Assembly (NCBI RefSeq): GCF_034702125.1
Contig: NC_085857.1
Coordinates: forward strand, 56,020,077 to 56,084,076
Direction of reading: 5' to 3'
Length of the DNA stretch: 64,000 nucleotides
From: Engraulis encrasicolus
Lineage: Eukaryota > Chordata > Actinopteri > Clupeiformes > Engraulidae
Shown here: piece by piece, positions 10,295 through 22,115 of the stretch
Layout of the letters: each line of letters opens with the position of its first letter
Position numbering within the stretch: the first letter of the stretch is position 1
Translations under genes and position numbers: made by a program
Notes under the pieces: generated by a model
The model's database searches: none
What the model was told of the DNA's origin: nothing
The model's input: only the letters and a program-made list of their open reading frames with translations

Positions 10295-13200
10295 CTGGAA
10301 AACAAACAAACAAACACACACACGCATGTAAATAAAATGGGCTCTGGGCTAAGGGGTTAAATAAGTAGCACTCTTGGGGGTTAGGAGGAGAGGAGAAGAG
10401 ATAGGAAGAGAGGAGACAAGCGGAGATAGGAAGAGAAGAGAGGATAGAGGAGGGGAGGAGAGGAGACAAGAGGAGATGGGAAGAGAGGAGAAGAAAGAGC
10501 AGAGGAGAAGAAAAGATGGGACAGGAAGGGAGGAGATAGGAAAGTGAAGTGAAAGAGGAAGCAGTCAAGTGAAGGAGTCGTGTGACAGAGTGCTCTGTCT
10601 AGCTCCTCCGTACAGCACCTTGTTAATTGTCACTGGTCACTGGAACAGGGGTGCACACTAGGGTTTAATATTTTTCCCGAAAATGGCATGAATCAAATCC
10701 CGGGATAGGACGACCCATTTCCCGGGAATCCCGGGAAATCCCGGGGTTTTTTTTTTTTTCTCCCATTTTTTGATCTAGTCATGTAGGGGCTATAATTCAA
10801 CTGTTCCTCCCATACTGGTAATTTGTATCAAGTTGTTACTGTTTGTATCATTATTGGGAGAAAAGAATTAAGATTAAGCTCTACTATCCACCAACACAAC
10901 AATAATAATGAAGTGTAAGATGATAGCTTGTGCGCAGCATGCAGCGCTTATCAATGACGGGCGGATTGTTGGTGACGGTGACACCAAGTCGCCTGCCCGT
11001 CCCCCAATTCCGCCCGCCTACTTATAGCCTAGTTAATTATGTGTCCACTGTTTAATGGTGCGTTCCCCAGGGTTGGGAGATGGGGTGTTTCTGACCTCCT
11101 ACTTGCTGAAATGCATTGGAACGCCTGTTGAAGTGGAATGTTCAAGTCGCGAGCTGGGGCAAAAGCGAAGCAAACCAACTTTGCCCCATTGACTATCGTG
11201 ATGTCACCACAGCAATGGCAGCGCACAGTATTAGGAATAGTTTATGTTGCACATCACCATTCTATGGACAAATAAAGTTGATTCAAACAGGTTAGCAGTT
11301 GCAAAACAGCCTATTAACTATTCTAAGGTGTAGTTATATTGACATTGCGTACTTCAAAGACGAAATGCGGCTAAATGAAAATCATGCATGATGTTGTTTA
11401 CATTGCTGACATCTTTGAGAAGTGGATATGTAGTTCTTGTCCCTCCATGTTTGTAGTTTGTTCGACTTGCTGGTTGGAACGCTTTCAAGTGGGAGGTAGC
11501 TGCCTTCTTGCTGCCTACTAGGAAGCTCCTACCTCTGGGGAATGCAGCATATGTCAGGAATGGATATCGACATGATACGGAGTTTGTATGCTTAATATTT
11601 GAAACGGTGATGACATTTAGTATAAAACCGAGTCAAACGGCCATAAACAGCATTGCAATGAAGGGTGTCGTAACGGCAGATGGAACTTTAATTTCACGAC
11701 GACATTCTGGCTATAAACTCGCCCTGGCCGCTTCCCTGTTTCACTTTAGGACCAAAAGTAGCCTATTCAACCGTTTCCACAGTTCCTGCATCGGTAAAGC
11801 CAGGACTACACGTGTGAACCAAATCAACACAACAGCATGAAGGAATAATAAACGGAAATACAGACGTGACCTGAAATCAAGCGGGCGGAATTGGTGCCTT
11901 TCGCCGCAGGGACTCACTAGTTTGACGCCGTGTCGCCCGAGAGGGCTGTTCTTGCGCCTAAACTAGTGAGTCCCTTCGCCAGAGAAGCTAGATTTTGGAC
12001 ATGCTGGACGTTATCGCCAAATTACGATAGAAAGGACAACCAATGTTAGCTAATATTGCTCATTACCTCATCTACACAGTTGCCGCTATCCAAAAATATA
12101 CGAGAGCATAATTAAATAGTATTTGAAAGAGTGATATTATCACGTTTTCAGTGAAGTGATCATGAAGTGGGCGGAATTTGGCGACCTTACTATTATAATT
12201 CGCTCACACAAAGTGCATTTCGCACTGTCATTGTCCAATTTCAGAAAATGCCTCCAGGCAAAACTGGCAGCAGAACCAGACATTGCTGAAAAGGTCCTGT
12301 AGCCTACTGCTGCTGCTTAAGTGAGCCTGAAGTGTTACCAAAGATTCCCTATTCTAAACCGTCTCTGGTGTCACCGCTGCTAGATTGCACTGTTGCTAGG
12401 ACAACAAATAGACACGCACTTAATTTTTTTTCCCGGTTTCCCGTCATGGCTTTCCCGGGAAACGGGAAATTGTTTTGATCAGATTTCCCGGGAATCCCGG
12501 GTCCCGGGATTAAACCCTAGAGCACACCTGTATTTAGCTGACTAGCGGCTGATACCATTCTTTTAACAAGCGCCAGTACATGAGAAGCACACACACACAC
12601 AGTCACTAACAATAATGAGAAGCACACACACACAGTCACTAACAATAACATTCACGGTAAACACAGACTCGTGATCAAACATTAGTATAGAGCTCTTCAG
12701 CGTTGACGTCAACTTGTATGCGGCGTTTGGACTACCGGTTCCCTGGCGATTTTTTACATTGCAAAACGCCATAGAGATTCAGGTTTGGCAAAAATATAAG
12801 TTGCACGGCAACAACGAACATTAGCGTGTCCCCGCATCCATTTCTCATTAGTGGAACGGATCGTATCATCATGTTGGTGTATTCACATGTTAAATCATGA
12901 CGATTATAATTCAATATTGCTAACCCCTTTCTGATCATTAAAACTTCCGAACTACATACTTTCCTTTGGTTGCCATGGGTACAACCTTCCGCACGTACAT
13001 GCCGTTAGATACTGGCGCCGTTTCTGTAGTCGCCAAAAGCTTCCGGGTTTAGCATATGGACGCAACATCGTATTTATGTCGAAGTTTGACACAAAATGAT
13101 CAACCATGTCATACCTACAGCCTATTTTTAACACCCTCGACAGTTTGCGGGGGTTCGCTAAGCGCGTGCTTGCACTCGGAGCTTATTTGAAATTTACCCC

Positions 13201-16200
13201 TATTCATTCCCAATGGAGGCCGGAAGCCGATAGGAACCAGGACGTCGTTAAATGCTAACATGAAAGACTACAATCTACTACATGCTTCCGCTTCCGCTGA
13301 AGAACTCTATTTACAAACATTTTTGCGCAATACACGCGACTTCAAACAAACATTCATTCACGCGAACACAAACTCTGAAACTTTTCCCAGACTTCGGCTA
13401 CACTCACGTTATAAAGATAAACACTCACCGATTAGCGCAGGTTAGATCCTGTTTGCTATGAGCCCCCTTTCTTTGTGTTTTGTTAAGTTCTCCATTTTTG
13501 CCCAGTAGTTTTAACTCCAGCAGCATTTGTTTGGGGAAGGTTTGTATGGTGTGCGCGCCGCCATGACAGGCAAACTCGAGCAGTGGGGCTGAGGGCTTGT
13601 TCAAGCGCCTCAGCTCGGCGCAATGCAGCGTGGGTACGGGGCAAACTATTTTCTATGGGGTTTTTGATGAAATGTTGAAATATTGTGCTTTACATGGGAA
13701 ACTGTGCAATGATTATGATGCATATGAAGTGTATTATTTTGCAACTAATTACTGAATGTAGTAGTAATGTGTTAAAGTGCCTATTAGTGATTATTGAAGT
13801 TAAATGTGAAGATAGTATGACCTGTGGGAGGGGTTGAGCATTTGAAATACTGGGCTGTGATCATTTCTATGGTAGAGAGAGAGAGAGAGTGAGCAGAAGC
13901 ATTGAGTACCAGCTCAGGTAAACTGTTGTACTTCAGATTGTGGCTGTAAGTTGAATTTACCTTTTTGAGACTGAATTACTTTGGACATTATTTTTTGACT
14001 ATTTTTGATGGACTTGAATAATTATTTTGGACTCTCAAATTAGTTTATTTTCTTTATTGAATTTTTCTTTTTATTGGCCAACTTTATTTACAAGCCACAA
14101 TTTCACATTTTTGTCACTTTTTGGATTTTGGGTGCACTTCAAATAATAAACACCCTGCACTTAAGTGCTGCTGTGGCGGAGCCAGTCTGTTTTTTCTAAG
14201 GAACCCAACCTGAGCCGTGGTACTTTGTGACAAGTCGTCATCACCATAGTAACGAGTCTCACCTTCCAACCCGGGACGTCCTTCATGATCACCGCCTCCT
14301 CCTCTAGATTCTCACGCATCACACGCAAGGACCTGAGAGAGAGAGAGAGAGAGAGATTAAAAAACACAGATTTCATAATCAATGTCGACGTGTGAATCCA
14401 TGCGAGCTACCATTGTCTGAAATAAACTGCTGTGTTTTACTTATTTATTTCCCCCTCTCTTTTATGTTTAAACTCCCGAGCGTCTCAAATCTCTGAAGAA
14501 CGTGTTTGGACGATTTAAAGAATGTGATTCAGACGGACGGACGGACATAACCTCTTGTAGAGATGCAACAGTTCAAAGATCCATGCACAGCTTCAAGGTG
14601 CTGGTAAACGCAGGAGTGCTCAATAAATCAAAGGAGAGAAGCTTACAGCACACTTTCTTCACTGTGTGCATTCCAATATGCACACTCCCGTCCTACACTT
14701 GTGCTTGTGGCCTCGCCCCGCCTCCTGGCCCTGCGTTGTCGAGTAAACAATAAAGTTTCTCAGCTGTCAGCCTAGCCACAACAACTTTTGAGGGTCTGTT
14801 TTTCATTCATCATCTCAATTGCAATTTGCAAATGAGAAAATGACTTTACAAGTGTGCTTTTGCAAGATATTGACTTAATTTTCTGTTGTCAGTGACATCA
14901 TCATGAGGTCACAAGCAGGCAAGTGAGCAAGGGAGGACGGAAGTGTGCGTATTGGAATTCACACTTTATGTTCGCTTATTCAGAGCAACTACATGTGCTG
15001 TACGTGCTCATGGAGCATGGCATAATATTGCAAAAAATGCAGCCAGTCAAACGTAGATTTCAACGTTGAGGCGCTTGATTAGAGAAAAAAAAAACTTCAA
15101 TCATGTTATTGTTGAGACACAGTGGCAGCTGGTTAAACTGAAACATTCTCCTAAAACTATCCTGGAATTACAGTGAAATTGGATGCCCATCAGCAGTATT
15201 ATTTACAGTGATGGCAGCTATTAAACATTGAATATTTTCAGGACTATGACATCTGCGATTTCTCTTTGACCGGAGCGCTTCTTTTTTTCCCCTCTTTTAA
15301 CTAGGCTACTGTAAAAGCAGACCATCAATTAACAGGTGAATTTCTAACTGAGCATAGGATACAGATTATTCATACCTTGGGCGTATGTGCAGGCATGCCT
15401 CATCCGTCATATTTATACCCGACATAAAAGTTTGTTGCTCAGCCCAGCCTTGGCGACTGGCCTCGCCAGGTGTGTGTTTTTTTTCAGTATTACCAAATGC
15501 CAGATACCAGCTGCCAGCTTTTGACACTTCCATACAAAGCCAATTACTTTCCATGCCTTCATCGCCTGCGGTCTCTCCGTACAGTAAGAGCACAGAGCAC
15601 TCGCTCACTCACCTGCGGTCGGACTCTGCCTGCAGGAGGGGTAAGAGGGCGATACGCGTCTCCAGATCCTCAATGAGCAGCCTCCTAAAACAGAGAGAGA
15701 GAGAGAGAGACACTCTTGACTGAGGATGCAAAAGATTCAACACAGCACATTGGAGACCACAGTCCAGTGCGACAACAAGTCATCTAATCCAATGGAAAGT
15801 GAATGGACGTAGCCAGTTGCCGTGCGTGTGTGAATCCACCATTACTGCCTTGCACAGGTGCGCAATCAATATGGTTGTAATGCACCTAGGGATGCACCAA
15901 TACCGATACTGGTATGTGCCGATACTGCTCACTGTACTCGTACTCGTCAAGCACTTGCCGATACCAGGAACGATACTGCTATTACACAAAACAATTTAAA
16001 ATATTGTCACGTTCTGTGGACTTGACAGTATCATGGGAAAAAATTGCCACCTCATACATTTAAATCTACATGGAAATATCACAGGTGGAAAAAAACATGC
16101 CATGCATTTATTTTCATTGTATTTTGGTGGAAAAAGGTATCGGTACTCTGTACTCGGTATCGGCAAGTACACACATTAATGTACTCGTACTTGTATCGAT

Positions 16201-17661
16201 TTTCAAAAAAGTGGTATCAGTGCATCCCTAAATGCACCGTGTGCTGTGGCATGCTGCATCAGTGTCACTCACAGTCAGTGTCACAAAGAGTTAAATGTGG
16301 GATTAGGAAGCAATGCAAATTTCAAATCATGTGTATAACCAGCGCAGGACTTGGCAATTTGGTGATTTTGGTGACTATGATGAAAACATACACATACACA
16401 CAGGTTTGACATTAAAGCTTTGTCTTTTGTCTCTAGATGTGGCACTAACCTCCTCTCCCTGTTCCAGGTGGCGATTCTCCAGTACCCGAATATCATGATC
16501 CCGATCCCGATGCCGAACATGGTGTAACCTGGAAACCACAAACACAATCGTTATAAAACACAACAACTAATCATAATAATCATCATAATAATAATAATAA
16601 TAATAATGAAATCTGCAAATGAGAAGCACATGCCATCCTCATCACATCCCAACATTATAATAACCATCATCATCACAACAACGTCACCACATACAATGTA
16701 ACCATAAGCTATGCATAAAACAAATCACCACAAGCAAATGCAATTGCTGTGAACCACATTAGTGTTATTATTACAATTATTATTATGATCATCATCATAA
16801 TCAGATAGACTATAAATAGATGGCAGATACATCTAATGGGGATGTAGGATGAGGAATACCATCTTCATAACATTGGCCCAATATGGTGATAATAACCATG
16901 TTCGTATGGTTTGATACCTTAATTCTATTGCTACACATTCACTAGACTAGACAGTGTGCGTATGAAGAGTCCCATTCATGCAGGTCGTGATACAGCTGCT
17001 GTAACAGCAGGCAGCATATTTAGCTGTAATGAACCGGACAACTTATTCCTCAAGCACAACGAAGACGTCCTCCAGTTGCATTCAACAATAGCTTCCTGAA
17101 TTCACCACAGTTTAGACATTTCCCATGATTGCTGCTCAATATTGTGTGTCCCCCTACATCAATATTTCCACACATTCAACACAGGATGGTGTTCTGCAAT
17201 ACGTGCAAGTGAGTAAAAACGGAGACTTTGCCAAGAGAACTTCAGCAACATCGGTGATCTAGTTGGCTAGGTACAGAAAGTCTGACCTCCTGCTCTGCCG
17301 GCCGACAAGGTTGACTGTGTGGTCATTACACGAGTGTTCATAATATTAATATATCGTCCTACATGATAATGAAAATAGTAGGCTATACACAAAGGATCCA
17401 CGAAACAAATATGAAATGACAAGTTTATAGCAGCTAGCGTTAGCCCTTTAGCACAAGCCGCCTGTCAAGCGGTGCCCGCAGCCAATAACTGACACGGCTT
17501 CGTCATCTTCACATTTCACAAACCGCAGATGGAGACTTTAAGTCACAGATACACTTATGTGACTCACCGGAGAAGCCCCGGACGGGCAGATTTCTTTTAT
17601 ATTGAATAGGACCATAACCTCCCGGAGGAGGCATGTCCTGCTTCACCTTGGACGACGCCAT
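10175..17661 (-). CDS. ndufa13: NADH dehydrogenase (ubiquinone) 1 alpha subcomplex subunit 13 (GRIM-19)
   Basis: Accessory subunit of mitochondrial complex I, anchored in the inner membrane and needed for complex assembly; in mammals also known as GRIM-19. Five coding exons join in frame: 17661-17568, 16528-16450, 15684-15613, 14332-14263 and 10294-10175. They give 144 aa, exactly the human length. The N-terminus [20 protein letters not shown] matches vertebrate NDUFA13 almost residue for residue. Residues 32-50 ([17 protein letters not shown]) form the single membrane helix, followed by the WNRERRR and [16 protein letters not shown] blocks and a [12 protein letters not shown]-terminal region. 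All introns are GT-AG. The start has a good context (AAAATGG). It lies head to head with the large plus-strand gene, about 1.8 kb apart. Confidence 0.97.
10371..10570. repeat. Purine-rich GGAGA/AGGAAG repeat in ndufa13 intron 4
   Basis: About 200 bp that is nearly all A and G on the plus strand, with imperfect repeats of GAGGAGACAAG and GATAGGAAGAGA. It is low complexity with no coding value. Confidence 0.8.
10659..12519. mobile_element. Non-autonomous hAT-like DNA transposon in ndufa13 intron 4
   Basis: The ends are inverted: TAGGGTTTAAT at 10659 and ATTAAACCCTA ending at 12519, followed inward by many TCCCGGGA/CCCGGG blocks on both sides. The flanking 8-mers GTGCACAC (10651-10658) and GAGCACAC (12520-12527) match at 7 of 8 bases, the duplication length typical of hAT. 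There is no long transposase frame, so it needs enzyme from elsewhere. At 11911-11977 an internal inverted pair (GGGACTCACTAGTTT / AAACTAGTGAGTCCC) lies inside it. Confidence 0.8.
11058..11546. mobile_element. Possible nested MITE inside the hAT-like element
   Basis: GTGCGTTCCCCAGGGTTGGG near 11058 and the inverse of TACCTCTGGGGAATGCAGCA near 11546 are similar inverted ends, with internal echoes (GGAACGC) near 11118 and 11475. No clean target duplication is seen. Confidence 0.4.
12571..12655. repeat. Short tandem duplication (ndufa13 intron 4)
   Basis: GAGAAGCACACACACACACA-CAGTCACTAACAATAA is present twice in tandem, period about 37 bp. Confidence 0.7.
12700..14150. other. Intron 4 of ndufa13, unassigned part
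   Basis: No gene seen. The 13700-14150 part is T-rich and ends with an AATAAACACC motif, faintly like a solo LTR, but I find no convincing TG...CA ends with a 4-6 bp duplication. Confidence 0.4.
14263..14332 (-). CDS. ndufa13: ndufa13 exon 4
   Basis: 70 nt encoding the [19 protein letters not shown] block. The acceptor CAG is directly preceded by a pure (CT) run (14336-14356 on the plus strand as GA), and the donor is AAG|GTGAGA. Confidence 0.95.
15613..15684 (-). CDS. ndufa13: ndufa13 exon 3
   Basis: 72 nt encoding [20 protein letters not shown] and on. A short (GA/CT) tract lies just upstream in the intron; the acceptor itself is GTTTTAG. Confidence 0.95.
15887..16230. mobile_element. hAT-type MITE in ndufa13 intron 2
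   Basis: 344 bp with inverted ends TAGGGATGCACCAATACCGA and the matching right end finishing TGCATCCCTA. It is rich in TACTCGTACTCG and GGTATCGG repeats and flanked by a perfect 8-bp duplication AATGCACC (15879-15886 and 16231-16238). The intact duplication suggests a fairly recent insertion. Confidence 0.9.
16450..16528 (-). CDS. ndufa13: ndufa13 exon 2, membrane helix
   Basis: 79 nt, acceptor TTTCCAG, donor AG|GTTAGT. Encodes the transmembrane segment and the WNRERR juxtamembrane basic patch. Confidence 0.96.
16560..16805. repeat. AT-rich ATA/ATC trinucleotide tracts in ndufa13 intron 1
   Basis: Runs of AATAAT, ATCATC and ATTATT around 16570-16610 and 16770-16800. Simple sequence only. 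Confidence 0.7.
17568..17661 (-). CDS. ndufa13: ndufa13 exon 1 (coding part)
   Basis: Encodes residues 1-31 plus one base; donor TCCG|GTGAGTC, phase 1. Upstream, an in-frame ATG at 17730 would add 23 residues that no family member has, so 17661 is preferred. Confidence 0.96.
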
Positions 17662-17819
17662 TTTTGTCCCAGGATCAACAGTCAACACTCGCCGCTTGTA
17701 AGCAGAGGCTGTTGTTGGGGAAATCGACAACAGACCTTTAGCGCCATCTGGCGACTTGGAAGAAACATTCAGGGGAAAAAAAACTAGTGGACAGACAAGT
17801 AGGCCTAGTTCTCATACAG

Positions 17820-18300
17820 TAATGGGGTCAAGGTGAAAGTCATGTTTGATGGACATATGTATGTCAAACACACACATAGGCACAGACACACATACACACA
17901 CACAAGTAGCAAGTCGTAATAATAATTAATGTTCACCTTATTTATTGTACATTGACTACATTCTTTATAACTACATTAACACCAAGATTCATGGGTCTAA
18001 ATAAACACATTTGTGTTCTGAAAAAAGTATACATTTTTGGCCCTAGATTACCACGCCACTTTCCCCGTCTTTCTCTCTCCCCACTCGTTTCCTATCCATC
18101 ACACACGAACACATTTCTTGTAATGTAATGTATCAGTATCTGGTCTAGCATGCCTGGCCCACGGATTAATAGTGGGCCTTACTGCATCAGAGAAATGTGT
18201 AGGCCTATATGGATATGGGTCTAATTAGACTCCATACAAATGTGCACGTCCATGGGCCTAAATAGACTGCACTTCCAAGATTGTACAGGAAGGCGTTAAG
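17820..18300. other. Intergenic DNA between the divergent genes
   Basis: Non-coding, with a short (CA) run near 17870-17905. I see no open frame of note. Confidence 0.5.
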
Positions 18301-18304
18301 TCCT

Positions 18305-18745
18305 GCTGGGCATTGCTGCCTGTCGCACCTCCTCCGGTGCCCATGGGTTAGCTGCTAGGCCGCCCACATTGAGAAACACTAGGGTAGATGGTGGTCTTCC
18401 AGCCTGCCTCCCGGCACTCAGCAGTCAGGTCAGAGCACTTGGCCTTTTTCCACTCAAAGGCAGCCTCAATCCCTTCCTCCATTGGTACGGTGAGCTCAAT
18501 GAGGGCTACCGCTCTTGCCTTTGCACACCACCACACCGCTATGTCTGGCCGGAGAGATGCGGTGGTGATCTCTGTGGGGAACTGAAGCTTCCTGTTCAGA
18601 TCGACCCTCATTCTCCACTGCTGGCCAGGAGAGAAGGGCCTTGCTGTTTCTCTTTGCCTGATGCTTCTAATCCCTCCTTCCACAACAAAGATTGTAGGGT
18701 CGGTCCTCAACTTCTGCAGACAAATGAGTGGAGTGCAGCAGCAGT
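18305..18745 (-). mobile_element. LINE C-terminal fragment (restriction-like endonuclease region)
   Basis: A 120-codon minus-strand frame contains LRPDIAVWW ... VALIELTVPMEE ... KKAKCSDLTAECREAGW. This is the PD...ELTVPxE...KxxKY pattern I associate with the C-terminal endonuclease-like part of some non-LTR retrotransposon polyproteins. It has no reverse transcriptase domain upstream and is a dead 5'-truncated relic. Exact clade not assigned. Confidence 0.6.
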
Positions 18746-19213
18746 AATATTGTAAAGAAATAAATAATCAAGAAAAAAAATGCACCACCACTTTAAAACT
18801 CGATCCGGCACCCTTGCCTAGAATCTTTTGACCGTACGTGAATCGTGACACCAACCGACTTCCTGTTCATCGCGTTGTCACAACTCTGAATTCCATGGCT
18901 CTGGTTCAAATTGCTTCTTCTGCCTGCATTGCCTTGGCCCATAGCCAGTCATGATTGGTTTACTAGTTTTACCCATTGACAGTTACTCTCAATGGTTTTA
19001 CCTTACTGTATGTGTGTTGTGGGAAACTCATGGTGCAATTCAAAAGATTAACCACTAGAGGTCGTCCAAGACCTATGAAGCTTTCAATGAACGAGCCCCA
19101 GAGACATGTCCATGGAATGAACCCTTTTTACCCTAATTATTATTATACTAACTTAACTGCTTTGCAAAGTTTCACACTGATAACAAATGACAATGTTACT
19201 TGATGTGGGTGTG

Positions 19214-19344
<131 letters not shown>

Positions 19345-19399
19345 CACTGTTTGTTTGCTCTGTGGGGGGTGTCAGCAGGCAGTCAGGGAGGGGGGGGGG

Positions 19400-19671
19400 C
19401 GGCGGCTTTTATGCAAAGAAGACGGACTTTATTGAAATGACGTCACGGAGCTTCGCAGCGAATCGCCAGCGCACGCCTTGATTGGACGGCGCTGCACCGA
19501 AAGGCACGAGATGAGATGTGTGTCTTTTCCCCCCTTCAGTAGCGTTCGGTAAATTGTTTGAGGTGGAGTTGAGTTGCTAAAAAAGCAAAGCCTCTCCTGC
19601 CTTTCTCGCCGTTTGTCCCTTTCGCATATGAACTGGTGAGCTGCAAAACACCGGGGCATATCTAATCAAAG
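19400..19671 (+). promoter_or_regulatory. Putative promoter and non-coding exon 1 of the large plus-strand gene
   Basis: A CpG-richer island in otherwise CpG-poor DNA. It holds a palindromic CRE (TGACGTCA, 19438-19445) and an inverted CCAAT box (ATTGG, 19481-19485). A transcript starting near 19500 could be spliced at TCAAAG|GTAAGG (after 19671), a strong donor. Two short upstream frames lie in this exon (ATG 19511, 13 codons; ATG 19628, three codons). Its link to the coding exons 14.5 kb downstream is inferred from strand and the absence of another gene. Confidence 0.5.
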
Positions 19672-20786
19672 GTAAGGCCATGAAATTGTTGTGATGTATG
19701 TAGCACATGCATGCGTGTGGAAGCATTGTTTTGTTTCCTTCCTTCAGCGGCAAAGACGTCTTGGTCTCCTCGTCTTGTTTGTGCCTTGTGAATGCGTGAG
19801 AGCGAATGCGTGTGGATTTCGGCGTGCTAAAGCATACATTTTCAATATTGCACTGCCGTGTTCAACTCAATCTTTGCTTTCAAAAACCAGCAGTAATCTC
19901 TTGGCCTCGGGCTAGACTGGGCTAGAATTATGCGGGTCGAAAGCAGTCGCTGTGTGTGGATTAAAAGGGGGGTAAATAATCTCAGAAACGCCGAAAGGCT
20001 AGCCTGTTTAGCGCCTGGTGTGGTGGTGGTGGGCAATGTTGACTGGTTGCTTGGTTTGAGAGGTGTCTATTTGACACGTCTGCTGCCCGGCTTGCCTAAT
20101 TGCTGGATGCGAATAGGGTCGATGGTGTCGTTAGTAGCCCGAAGCCGTTTGTTTGTGCACAGTCACACTGTCAAATGTTGGTCGTAGCCGGGTAGCTGGT
20201 GTGTGTGTGTGTGTGTGTGTGTGAATGAGCTAGGCGTTTTTTTTCTGTAGCGGGTAGTGCCCCAGTAGCCAACCATTGTTCCCTCACCAACGTCTCTTGA
20301 ATTAATCATTTACGCCGACCTCCTCGCTTGCAGTTCAGGGCAAAGCAAAGATGCATAGCCTACGCATGCAGAAAGACGTATTATTTTGTAGCATGTACGC
20401 ACATCCAGGCAACACCGTTTAGCGCTTCGGTGCGTCTATGAAAGTGTTGCAGAATAACACACATTAGAAATTGGTCATTGACGCCACAAGCCCAAACCAA
20501 ACTTGTACATCATCTCTCAACAGTTTCATGTCCCGCTCATATGCGTCTGTGCCCGTTTGTGCACCAGATTTTAGTGACGTTAACATCCACACGGTGTTTG
20601 GTGTCACTTTTAAAAACCAGGGCCACCTCCAACAGTTCTGACTAGCGTGCCGTGTACATTCTTGCGTCTTCAGTCATGACTTTCCACACACAGGTGATGA
20701 AAACTATTACCCTCCAACTAACCAGCCCGACCGGATGAGTTTCTGTGCTGGCATGCATGTGAAAGTTAGCTGGCCTGACCGAGAGC

Positions 20787-20788
<2 letters not shown>

Positions 20789-20833
<45 letters not shown>

Positions 20834-20854
20834 GGGGGGGGTTGGGGGGGGGGG

Positions 20855-20886
<32 letters not shown>
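20789..20886. repeat. 98-bp poly-G tract
   Basis: Almost pure G on the plus strand, with two TT and one A interruption near 20831-20857. On the transcribed RNA it would be a dense G-quadruplex former. Confidence 0.95.
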
Positions 20887-20941
20887 ATGATGATTATGAT
20901 GGCCTGATGATCTTGTGCACCTGCTAGAACTAGTGGTACAG

Positions 20942-20942
<1 letters not shown>

Positions 20943-20997
<55 letters not shown>
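20943..20997. repeat. (CT)n microsatellite
   Basis: About 27 uninterrupted CT units, 56 bp after the poly-G tract. Confidence 0.97.
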
Positions 20998-21000
<3 letters not shown>

Positions 21001-21366
21001 TTCAATTCAATGAGCTTTAGTGGCATGACTACTAGCATTTGTGTTTGCAGAAGGGAAGTGTAAAATGAGGCCTGCACAATGCGAGTAGTACAGACTGTGT
21101 GTGCAGAGTTGTGTGTCCTATTCAATTCCAAGAGCTGTATTTGTATGGCCATTCAAATAGAAACTCTGGGCTTTCTTTGGCAAAGCAAGTCTCTCTCTCT
21201 CTCTTTCTCTCTCGCTCCCGCTCTCCACACCCCACACTGTTGGTACAGTATCTGGATAGATTGTATCTGTACTGAGATATGTGTGTGTGTGTTTGCTACT
21301 GTTTGTGTTGGCTACATTTTATTTCCTAATCTGTAGTCTGCCTTTGAGAGGTCATGGTCAGGTCAC

Positions 21367-21384
21367 GCACGCACACACACACAC

Positions 21385-21447
<63 letters not shown>

Positions 21448-21452
21448 CACAC
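21367..21452. repeat. (CA)n microsatellite with CG variants
   Basis: About 43 units with four GCAC interruptions. Confidence 0.97.
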
Positions 21453-21984
21453 TTTTAGTGGACCCAGTTATCCAAAGTAACTTGCTACAGAGGGCATAGC
21501 AGCAGCGGCATACAAAGACAAAGCCTGGGGACCTACAGAACATTAACAAACACACACCTCTTTCTCTGATGCCAGCTCTGCAGGGGTCCCAAATCTTCAG
21601 GATTATCCGGCATTGCAAGCTCTTAGTGTGTGTGTGTGGCAATAGTGCTCTCTCTGGTGGTGTAGTTTTCTGCATGAGTTTGCATCTGTAGCCCATTGCT
21701 CTCCCACAATGCAACAGGAGTGTAGAGGTGGATACAAGGCTCTGGCATGCTGGAGAGAAACTTCTGGAAGCCTGTGCGGTCTCCTCCATAGTGGAGCAGG
21801 AGAACTATGGAATCTTGTCTCATCTAGTCTAAAGGAAGGAATGTTCTAGAATCCTGTAGAATCGTCTGGAGGTGGACAGGGCTCCAGAATGGAGGAAAGG
21901 AGAGATGGAGGCCGAGAGCATCGGCCTCAAATTATTCCCCCCTCCCCCACAACGTAGCACAAATGAGGATGAGGGACAAACAAA

Positions 21985-22115
21985 TCAACCGATCGAATGG
22001 CCACAGGTAGCAAACACACATATGTTTTCGTTTGTTCCAACCTCATGGCGGGCCAAATGTTTGCCATGCCCAAGCCGGATCTGGCCCATGGGTCGCCATT
22101 TGTAGACCTCTGGCT
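21985..22115. mobile_element. Degenerate interspersed repeat fragment
   Basis: Contains GGGCCAAATGTTTGCCATGC and GGCCCATGGGTCGCCATTTG, the kind of end seen on old hAT-like repeats. The boundaries are not defined. Confidence 0.35.

Noticed and set aside
13690..14240. Possible solo LTR in ndufa13 intron 4 (T-rich, AATAAACACC near the end)
   Set aside because: No paired TG...CA ends with a 4-6 bp duplication could be found.
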